DNA of 33,193 nucleotides, from contig WQYT01000015.1 of NCBI GenBank assembly GCA_009781115.1, positions 1 to 33,193 on the forward strand, written 5' to 3'. Below the pieces are notes generated by a model. That model had not been told where the DNA came from. It did no database searches and saw only the letters and a list, made by a program, of their open reading frames with translations. Of this stretch, positions 25,946 to 33,193 are shown one piece after another. The position numbers and the translations under genes are program-made. Each line of letters starts with the position of its first letter. Positions within the stretch are counted from its first letter, which is position 1. The DNA comes from Coriobacteriia bacterium (GTDB taxonomy: Bacteria > Actinomycetota > Coriobacteriia > WRKU01 > WQUG01).

Positions 25946-26855
25946 ATGAAATTAGTAAAGATATTAATAATTGCTTTACTTTTGTCTGCTCTTTCAGCTT
26001 GTAGTTTAGTGACAAACGGCGATTCTGGTTCCAGCAACACTGTAAGCAGTTCTGGGGCATGGAAATTACATTCGCATCAGTCATTGACGAGCAACGCGAT
26101 CTCGCGAGCAGAGCTACGTGCAAATGAAGGGATGACGATTGATGTTTTGGGTGTCGGATTGAAAAGCGTTGTTGTCAGGAGGAAGGCTGAGGAGCACGTC
26201 ACTAGCTTTAATCAATCCCCTTTATATGCATATATTCTCAGTGATTATCGTTATAATCAGCCTGCCACTCATGATTTCTATTTAGCTGTCGAAACGGGAA
26301 GCAAAGTACTGTTTTACGACTTCGAGAGTTCCAGTCTTGATGATATTTTATGCTTTTGTGACGTGGATGGTGATGGACTGGATGAGATTATTGTCCAACA
26401 AACGATTGATGAGCTCGGAGGGGCGGGGCAATTTTCATCACACATTTTTAAGGTCATTGATAATAAAATTCAAGAAATATTTTATTCATCAACGGCTAAT
26501 CAGTTTGATACTGGTTTTACCAGCATGTTTTTGAATGGGCGCAAATTAAAGATCACGAATAGTATTACTGGATACCATAAGATCATTGATATATCAAAAA
26601 GATATACCAGTGATTTCTTTGACAAAAATGGCAAACCTGTTAGCAAAGAAACGATTTGGTGTGACAGTTTTCATGAGTTTACCCCCAGGGATGTCGATGG
26701 AGACGGCGTTTTTTGAGATGATCTGTTTGCAGTATGTATCCCTGGATAGTCACGCAGATGGCATAGGCGATACCAAAAGTGTTTTGAAATACAATAAGCA
26801 AACAAGAAAGTTTGAAGTTGTCCAGGCAGAGTTCATCCCTGCAAAGTATTTGTAA
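25946..26855 (+). pseudogene. FG-GAP/VCBS-like lipoprotein interrupted by a frameshift at a T6 tract
   Basis: Lipobox LSALSACS; DVDGDGLDEIIV and DVDGDGVF|EMICLQYVSLDSHADG...; ORFs 25937-26716 and 26586-26855 join if one T of 26709-26714 is skipped. Confidence 0.7.
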
Positions 26856-26865
26856 GGCCAGGTAA

Positions 26866-26961
26866 AATGAAAAAGTGGATCAAGTCAGGAAACTTTCAGT
26901 TCGACGTGTTGAGGCGTATTGGGGTGATGAGTATGAAGATAGATTTTTCATTAAGAAGTAA
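26866..26961 (+). pseudogene. Short orphan ORF, possible RHS toxin C-terminal fragment
   Basis: NEKVDQVRKLSVRRVEAYWGDEYEDRFFIKK*; no start codon; ends 9 nt before the next lipoprotein ATG. Confidence 0.4.
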
Positions 26962-26970
26962 AGAGGCATC

Positions 26971-27564
26971 ATGCGCAAGAAGTCGTTCCTTATCATTCTC
27001 GTGGTTTTCTTATTGATGGGCTGTAATGGGAAGGACACTCAATTAAATAAACCAAACTTTCCCGCTTCTGTAGATGCGCCTGCTGCGGTTCAGCCCGTAA
27101 TTTCGGAAGGCGAGCAATATAAGGTTGTCGGTGATTTAGAAAACGGGTGGCATTATTATATATATGACCGAAAGGGTGATGTTGTAGATAGTAGTAGCGG
27201 AGATAGAGTTCCTCCAGATATTAATTATGTCTCTAGTGACATCATCGAGATACGTTCGCATGGGGGAACTTATGCTGACGTCTGCAAGTATTATGACGTC
27301 ACTTCCAATCAATTTTCCGAAGACTATGACAATCCATTTCTCGTGCAGGGTGGCAAAATCGTTTACTATGACGCACAGACAAGAATGCTCACAATAAGAG
27401 ATATCTTTGATAAGTCAGTCTTCTATAAGGAATATAAAAGAAATATGTCTTGGGATCGGCCGCCGCTTTCCATTAAATTAGATTACAATGACAGGCAGCT
27501 AACGATAACTTATTATGATGAATCTGATGTTCACATAAAAACGGAAACATTGAAATTGAATTAG
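26971..27564 (+). CDS. Lipoprotein of unknown function (candidate immunity protein)
   Basis: MRKKSFLIILVVFLLMGCNG lipobox; 197 aa; within the RHS tail. Confidence 0.6.
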   Translation: MRKKSFLIILVVFLLMGCNGKDTQLNKPNFPASVDAPAAVQPVISEGEQYKVVGDLENGWHYYIYDRKGDVVDSSSGDRVPPDINYVSSDIIEIRSHGGTYADVCKYYDVTSNQFSEDYDNPFLVQGGKIVYYDAQTRMLTIRDIFDKSVFYKEYKRNMSWDRPPLSIKLDYNDRQLTITYYDESDVHIKTETLKLN

Positions 27565-27720
27565 TTCGGCTGTGAAACAGGTAGATATGACGGAAAATGC
27601 GCTGCAGCAATATCTGGTAATTTTAGTAGGATACCATCAATTTTTATGCAACATACAATTGGTGGGCATCTTGGAAGGCGACAAGATGAATGTAATCTGT
27701 TCATAAATGGGGCGTATTAA
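27565..27720 (+). pseudogene. Orphan RHS toxin C-terminal fragment (candidate)
   Basis: FGCETGRYDGKCAAAISGNFSRIPSIFMQHTIGGHLGRRQDECNLFINGAY*; no start codon, in frame with and directly after the preceding TAG. Confidence 0.45.
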
Positions 27721-28336
27721 GTTGAAACAAACAAAAATGGTCACCGCCATCCTCCTCTTTCTTATGTTGCTGTTTCTTGTATCTGCATGTCAGCATTTAC
27801 CATCAGGAAGTTCTGGCACTTCGTCGAGTAATAAAAAATTGAGCAGTGATACTAATGTGATGCCAAGCAATATAGGAATGACTCCTGGAGATAATTATTA
27901 CGAAGAAAATGCCAAGTGGTTCAAGAACAATCCCATTGATAAAGCCTACCTTGCGGAAGCTCAACCAGATACTACATATGGCAATGCGGAGCTCGAAATG
28001 AAGTATTTGACTATCTGGCAAAATGAAGTTGCTTTCAGCGCATCAAATTTCAGAAAACGACTAGATGCAAGCGATGCTGCTGCATTCGATCGTCAACAAA
28101 AACTGTGGGAAGAGTGGGCAAATGGCAGTATTGATTTCGACCATGACATAATGAATCACGGAAAATACGGAATTGATATGGGAACAAGCAGGCAGTTTAT
28201 TTACACCGATGCAAAAATGAATATATGGCGAGATAGGGACATGCATTTGAAATACCTTACGTCATACCTGGAATATTATTGTGATAATCCTCTGCCTGAA
28301 AACCAATGGACCTGGAACAAGTTTAATTATCCTTAG
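27707..28336 (+). CDS. Lipoprotein of unknown function (candidate immunity protein)
   Basis: Lipobox LLFLVSACQ; 209 aa or slightly shorter (alternative starts TTG 27722, ATG 27737). Confidence 0.6.
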   Translation: MGRIKLKQTKMVTAILLFLMLLFLVSACQHLPSGSSGTSSSNKKLSSDTNVMPSNIGMTPGDNYYEENAKWFKNNPIDKAYLAEAQPDTTYGNAELEMKYLTIWQNEVAFSASNFRKRLDASDAAAFDRQQKLWEEWANGSIDFDHDIMNHGKYGIDMGTSRQFIYTDAKMNIWRDRDMHLKYLTSYLEYYCDNPLPENQWTWNKFNYP

Positions 28337-28340
28337 GAGG

Positions 28341-28457
28341 ATAATAAGACACATCAATAATCTTCTGTATTGGGGTGATGGGTTACGAAGAAAGAAAAAT
28401 AACCCATGGAGCTCAGGAAGAGTAGTAAGCATAACGAAAGTAGGCAACTGCCATTAA
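28341..28457 (+). pseudogene. Short orphan ORF, possible RHS toxin C-terminal fragment
   Basis: IIRHINNLLYWGDGLRRKKNNPWSSGRVVSITKVGNCH*; no start; precedes a lipoprotein ATG by 11 nt. Confidence 0.35.
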
Positions 28458-28468
28458 GGGAGTGGAAC

Positions 28469-29109
28469 ATGAAAAAAGCTGTTATACTGCCAGCCCTTAT
28501 AACGCTGCTTATATTATTAATAGCAGGATGCGCTTTAAACGCTAACAGCAATCCGAATAGCTCGCAGTTATCTTCAAGCACAAATGTAAAGGCAGAGCCA
28601 TGGCAAAATGCGTATGCGGAATTTCTAAAGGGCTTTCCTGCTCTTACTGACTATGATTTCTCGACTTTTTCTTTGAGGGACTTAGATAATGACAGCGTTC
28701 CCGAATTAATAATCATTCAAGGAAAAGAAGATGAACAAATTAAGACCCTATCTGTTTATTCCTATAACGGCCTGTTGTTAAAACTGGCGAATGCGATGAT
28801 CCAAACTCATATGCAGGTGCATTCCGTTTCTCAAAGAGCCCGATATTTCCCGGATTGTTTTCTCTTAGATGGGATGGAGGTGTAGAGTATTACGGATACC
28901 TGTCAGTCAAGGAAAAGCAATTGGTGTTTGAGGATTTATGGCGGATGGATCGGACGTCAGATGTACCGCAACAAATAGAAGTTTCTGATAATAAGGAGCT
29001 TGTCCATGAATCAATGCGCGTATTCTTGCCTGGTGATAATACTGATAATTCGCTCAAAACATACTTAATGAATAACGATAATATCAATGAAATTGTTTTG
29101 CAGAATTGA
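28469..29109 (+). pseudogene. VCBS-like lipoprotein interrupted by a frameshift near 28848
   Basis: Lipobox LLIAGCAL; ORF 28406-28885 (real start 28469) continues in the -1 frame as ...YFPGLFSLRWDGGVEYYGYLSVKEKQLVFEDLWRMDRTS... to 29109. Confidence 0.65.
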
Positions 29110-29188
29110 GGCCCGTCTTGGAAAAAGCGTACTACTTTGTGAAAAATGATAACCAGGTATTCTCAGTGCTGAAACAGAAAGAGCAGGA

Positions 29189-30040
29189 ATGAAAAAATTA
29201 ATTGCTGTTTGCATTTTGCTGATGTTGGTTTTGGCGTCATGCACAACGTCACAAAGACCAAACCCGATGGGATCATCATCAGTACAATCAAAGCCTGAAC
29301 TTTCATCGGCAGAGACAACTAATACAACAGGTGATGCTCCGTATACAATAAGCAACTCATATATTGCTATTACAAATACCGCAGCGAAGTATTTCATCCA
29401 AACCTATACGCTGATTGACAATTCACACAAGAACAGTAAAGTCTCTATTCGCTTTCCACAGCTTGTTATGGGGGATGACGCAATAAATAAACTCATAGAA
29501 AATTATGCAATCCATTTTGCAGAAAACGGCTATGGAAAAGATTACGCTAACTTGTCTTTGGACGTGGATTATCATATTACTTACAATGATGATGAGTGGA
29601 TAAGCATTTCATTTAATGGGTTTGGCAATGTAAAAACTGCGCCGCATCCCAATAACATATTAACGACATTAAACATTAATTTGAAGAATGGATCGACTCT
29701 AAAACTGAGTGATATTTATACGATTGATAAAAGTTTTGTACAGATCTATCGGAAAGAATTTGCGAAACAAATGGCTTATCGTTTTGGGGTGGCAGACACC
29801 ACAGCAAATGAAGCCGCCAGGAACTACCTGGATCAATATGACGATAAGACGCTGACAGGGTACCTTAATGATTCTTACTGTTACATGACTTGCGATAAAA
29901 TCGGAATTAGTTTTGAAACGATATTTGCAATGGGCAATCATTTTGAACCTGAAATCCCTTATTCAGATTTGCTACCGTATTTGAAACTGCATACAGCACC
30001 CTTCAGCAAGCCTGGGTTTGGAACTATGGTTGGATGGTAA
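29189..30040 (+). CDS. Lipoprotein with DUF4163/RsiV-like domain
   Basis: Lipobox LVLASCTT; NLSLDVDYHITYNDDEWISISFNGFGNVKTAPHPNNILTTLNINLKNGSTLKLSDIYTID. Confidence 0.65.
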   Translation: MKKLIAVCILLMLVLASCTTSQRPNPMGSSSVQSKPELSSAETTNTTGDAPYTISNSYIAITNTAAKYFIQTYTLIDNSHKNSKVSIRFPQLVMGDDAINKLIENYAIHFAENGYGKDYANLSLDVDYHITYNDDEWISISFNGFGNVKTAPHPNNILTTLNINLKNGSTLKLSDIYTIDKSFVQIYRKEFAKQMAYRFGVADTTANEAARNYLDQYDDKTLTGYLNDSYCYMTCDKIGISFETIFAMGNHFEPEIPYSDLLPYLKLHTAPFSKPGFGTMVGW

Positions 30041-30087
30041 GAATACGTGAGCTACTAATCCACAGAATCTTTAAAAAGGAAAAGAAG

Positions 30088-30909
30088 ATGAAATATTTCA
30101 GAGAGTATCACCTCCTCAGGCTTTCAATAACCCTTGCATTGATAACCCTGTTGCTTTCTGGTTGTGCAGGAAATCAAAAACAAACAAGTAGTTTAGGTAG
30201 AGCTGTATCGGGGGGATTTGATGTTGTTTCCTATTGCGCAAAGGAAGAAACTGCCAAAAATCGTATTTATTTTAACTATCCGCAATTTCAAGAGACAACG
30301 CCTGATGCAGACAAACTCAATGGACTGATAACTGGATTTGTAAAAAACGCTTTGCAGATATGTAATGGCGGGGGAGGATTTAAAGGCAACTTAAAAGATA
30401 CTTCTGAGAGTTGGAAATGGGATGAAGATGGCTATAGTGTTTTGGCTCTTGATGTTGACTATAAGATTACACGAAACGACTCAGATTATCTTAGCGTTAC
30501 GTTTGAAGGGGAATTTAATCATAAACGGCTCCCACATCCCACAAACTATTTCAACGCGCTTGTTATTGATATTAGAAAATGCGAATTAGTTTCATTATTA
30601 GATCTATATAATGTCGATGACGACTTTTTGAAAATGCTGAGAAGCGAATTTTCAAAACAGATTATTAGGGACCCGAAATATAATGAGATAAATGCGAATG
30701 AGAGAAAAATGTTGCAAGGATCTTTTGATGATTACACAGATGACTATTTGCGTAAATTGCTGGGACCCGAAGATGCCTATCCAAAATTATATCAGAGGAT
30801 GTTTTTGACTTCAGATATGGTGGGGGTTAGTATGCCACTGTCACATGTCGTAGGCGATCATTTTGAAGTGATGATCAGCTACGACGAATTAAGCAGCTTT
30901 GAAAGGTAA
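30088..30909 (+). CDS. Lipoprotein with DUF4163/RsiV-like domain, paralogue of the preceding gene
   Basis: Lipobox LLLSGCAG; VLALDVDYKITRNDSDYLSVTFEGEFNHKRLPHPTNYFNALVIDI...LLDLYNVDDDFLKMLRSEFSKQ aligns with 29189-30040. ATG 30088 used. Confidence 0.65.
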   Translation: MKYFREYHLLRLSITLALITLLLSGCAGNQKQTSSLGRAVSGGFDVVSYCAKEETAKNRIYFNYPQFQETTPDADKLNGLITGFVKNALQICNGGGGFKGNLKDTSESWKWDEDGYSVLALDVDYKITRNDSDYLSVTFEGEFNHKRLPHPTNYFNALVIDIRKCELVSLLDLYNVDDDFLKMLRSEFSKQIIRDPKYNEINANERKMLQGSFDDYTDDYLRKLLGPEDAYPKLYQRMFLTSDMVGVSMPLSHVVGDHFEVMISYDELSSFER

Positions 30910-31210
30910 ACATGGCCACCTGCATTATCTACAACTTAAGTTTAACGGGTGCGCGTGTATTTTGGTACAAACTTGCCGGTGAAGATTCGCCTCAAGTTTC
31001 TCTCAAGCGACTGGGTTTTTGGCTGCTTGATTTGGGCTCCGCTAAGCGCGTTGTTTCAGGTCTGGTATGGGGCCTCTGAAAGTTGTGCTCTGCTTTGCGC
31101 GCACCGTAATCTTATCCGTTTCTTCCCAGATTGTGGGTGGGAGGTATACCGGCGGGCTGTTTTGCGATATCCTAGATAGTTATTAGCTATCATTTTCGGA
31201 AGGGTATTGT

Positions 31211-31441
31211 ATGTCAAGGATCATCGTTGACGACAGCTACTGCAAAGGCTGTGGCCTTTGTGTAACCGTCTGTCCGCGCGACGTCATGGAGCTCGATCAG
31301 GAGACCCTGACGTCAAAGGGTTATCACCCGGCGCGGCTGACCGATCAGTCTCGCTGCACGGGCTGCGCGCTGTGCGCACAGATATGTCCCGATGTGGCGA
31401 TCACGGTATTCAAAGACGCCAAAGGGGAGGTGAAAGCCTGA
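31211..31441 (+). CDS. 2-oxoacid:ferredoxin oxidoreductase delta subunit (2x4Fe-4S ferredoxin)
   Basis: CKGCGLCVTVCPRD and CTGCALCAQICPD; first gene of an oxidoreductase operon. Confidence 0.88.
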   Translation: MSRIIVDDSYCKGCGLCVTVCPRDVMELDQETLTSKGYHPARLTDQSRCTGCALCAQICPDVAITVFKDAKGEVKA

Positions 31442-32538
31442 TGTCAAGTGAAAAAGTTCTCATGAAGGGCAACGAAGTTCTGGCGGAGGCCGCGCTCAGG
31501 AGCGGCTGCACCTGTTTCTTCGGCTACCCCATCACCCCGCAGACCGAGCTGGCCGCCTACATGGCAAAGCGCATGCCCAAGACCGGCGGCGCTTACCTGC
31601 AGGCAGAAAGCGAAGTCGCAGCCATCAACATGGTCTATGGAGCCGCGGCGGCAGGCGCTCGCGTCATGACGTCGTCAAGCTCGCCGGGTATCTCGCTTAA
31701 GACCGAGGGCATCTCGTATCTGGTGGGCGCCGACCTGCCCGCTGTGATCATCAACGTCATGCGCGGCGGTCCGGGTCTGGGCGGCATCCAGCCGAGCCAG
31801 GCCGACTACTGGCAGGCCACGCGCGCGCTCGGCCACGGCGACGGGCACCTGATCGTGCTGGCTCCTGCCACCGTGCAGGAGATGGCCGACATGGTCGCCA
31901 CCGCCTTTGCGCTGGGCGACACCTACCGCACGCCCGTGATGGTGCTCGCCGACGGCATGCTCGGCCAGATGATGGAGCCGGTCACCTTGCCGGAGCCGCT
32001 CGACCTGACCAGCATCGAGGCCAAGCCCTGGGCGCTGACCGGCGCCGGGAGCCCCGGGCGTACGACGCGCAACATCGCCAACTCGCTTGACTTGGTGGCG
32101 GGCAACCTTGAGCGCCGCAATGACGAGCGTTTCGAGCGCTACGAACAGATCAAAGCCAAGGAGCAACGTGCCGAGACCTACCTGATCGATGACGCCGAGT
32201 ATGTGGTCGTCGCCTTTGGCGCCTGTGCCCGCATCGCGCGCAGCGGTGTCGAGCGCGCCCGCGCCGCTGGCATCAAGGCTGGGCTGATCCGCCCGATCAC
32301 ACTCTGGCCCTTCACGACACAGGCAATCGAAGCTGCCGTGCCTGGCGCGCGCGCGTTCCTTTCGGTAGAGATGAACAAAGGCCAGATGGTCGACGACGTG
32401 CGCCTGGCGGTCAATGGGCGCGTGCCGGTCGAGTTCTTTGGCCACACCGGCGGCGTGATCCCAACACCGGCAGAGGTGGCCACGGTACTGGCAGACTTGC
32501 AGCAGACCGTGACGGCCTGCGACCTAAAGGAGGCGTGA
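31441..32538 (+). CDS. 2-oxoacid:ferredoxin oxidoreductase alpha subunit (VorB/KorA-like)
   Basis: MSSEKVLMKGNEVLAEAALRSGCTCFFGYPITPQTELAAYMAKRMP...; ATG 31441 overlaps the delta stop; track start 31258 lies in another frame of the ferredoxin gene. Confidence 0.9.
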   Translation: MSSEKVLMKGNEVLAEAALRSGCTCFFGYPITPQTELAAYMAKRMPKTGGAYLQAESEVAAINMVYGAAAAGARVMTSSSSPGISLKTEGISYLVGADLPAVIINVMRGGPGLGGIQPSQADYWQATRALGHGDGHLIVLAPATVQEMADMVATAFALGDTYRTPVMVLADGMLGQMMEPVTLPEPLDLTSIEAKPWALTGAGSPGRTTRNIANSLDLVAGNLERRNDERFERYEQIKAKEQRAETYLIDDAEYVVVAFGACARIARSGVERARAAGIKAGLIRPITLWPFTTQAIEAAVPGARAFLSVEMNKGQMVDDVRLAVNGRVPVEFFGHTGGVIPTPAEVATVLADLQQTVTACDLKEA

Positions 32539-32543
32539 TCATT

Positions 32544-33193
32544 ATGACTGCTCCTACAGCTACTCCCACAAAAACAGTCGCTGAGCTGGAGGCTCGCGCA
32601 GGTGAGCAGGTCGTTTTCCAACGCCCGCTCTCTCTTACGAGCGCGAACTTCAGCTACTGCCCGGGCTGCACGCATGGTGTGGTCAACCGCCTGATAGCCG
32701 AGACGGTCGATGAGCTTGATATCAAGGGTCGCACCATTGGTGTGGTGCCGGTGGGGTGCTCGGTCACCGCCTATGACTTCTTCGACCTGGACATGGCGCA
32801 GGCGGCGCACGGCCGCGCATCGGCGGTCGCCACGGGCATCAAGCGCGCCAACCCGGACTCGATCGTGTTCGCCTATCAGGGCGACGGCGACCTGGCAAGT
32901 ATCGGCACGGCCGAGACGGTACACGCGGCCACGCGCGGCGAGAACATCACCGTGATCTTTATCAACAACGCGATCTACGGCATGACGGGCGGCCAGATGG
33001 CGCCGACCTCACTGCCCGGCCAGGTCACTCAGACCTCGCCGCTCGGGCGCGATACAAAAACGATGGGCTTTCCCATCCGGGTCTGCGAGATGCTCGCCAC
33101 CCTTGACGGTCCGGCACTCGTGCAGCGCGTGAGCGTGGACAGCCCCAAGAACATCCGGCAGGCCAAAGCCGCCATCAAGAAGGCCTTCAGCTA
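32544..33193 (+). CDS. 2-oxoacid:ferredoxin oxidoreductase beta subunit (TPP-binding), 3' truncated by window
   Basis: Open frame to window end, not in the ORF track: MTAPTATPTKTVAELEARAGEQVVFQRPLSLTSANFSYCPGCTHGVVNRL...VFAYQGDGDLASIGTAE...FINNAIYGMTGGQMAPTS (TPP motif GDGD...NN). Confidence 0.93.
   Translation, partial: MTAPTATPTKTVAELEARAGEQVVFQRPLSLTSANFSYCPGCTHGVVNRLIAETVDELDIKGRTIGVVPVGCSVTAYDFFDLDMAQAAHGRASAVATGIKRANPDSIVFAYQGDGDLASIGTAETVHAATRGENITVIFINNAIYGMTGGQMAPTSLPGQVTQTSPLGRDTKTMGFPIRVCEMLATLDGPALVQRVSVDSPKNIRQAKAAIKKAFS

Noticed and set aside
30949-31179. 76-aa ORF before the ferredoxin gene
   Set aside because: No RBS, no recognisable domain; treated as intergenic.
31675-32445. 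Minus-strand 256-aa ORF
   Set aside because: Antisense to the well-supported oxidoreductase alpha subunit; high-GC mirror ORF.

Overview
33.2 kb chromosomal window from a moderately high-GC bacterium, probably an actinobacterium such as a coriobacterium (inferred from gene content and style only). Left to right: 3' end of gyrA; a defence/TA-type block (DUF4143-like AAA ATPase behind a 33-bp x3 repeat, Phd/PIN pair, BrnT/RHH-like pair, Phd/VapC pair, a degraded PIN gene that the ORF track missed, and a YhcG/DUF1016-type PD-(D/E)XK protein); a TelA / membrane protein / VWA-lipoprotein operon; a convergent flavodiiron protein; a P-loop NTPase; a complete branched-chain amino-acid ABC transporter operon (livJ-H-M-G-F); a 2235-aa secreted RHS/YD-repeat polymorphic toxin with a DUF4329-like, HxH-containing C-terminal domain; a ~7 kb AT-rich tail with seven lipoprotein genes or remnants, one small membrane protein and short orphan ORF fragments that look like displaced RHS toxin C-termini; and a 2-oxoacid:ferredoxin oxidoreductase operon (delta-alpha-beta, beta truncated by the window end). 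Main leads: (1) a family of near-perfect palindromes with 3-nt centres, two in frame inside the DUF1016 gene and one between TA modules, with fully compensatory stem substitutions; (2) the RHS tail as a string of orphan toxin C-termini plus lipoprotein immunity candidates, two or three with frameshifts; (3) REP-like palindromes inside livM and at a toxin/immunity junction; (4) helically phased repeat arrays (33 bp x3 and 23 bp x3) upstream of ATPase/TA genes. All calls come from reading sequence and translations by eye; no searches were run.
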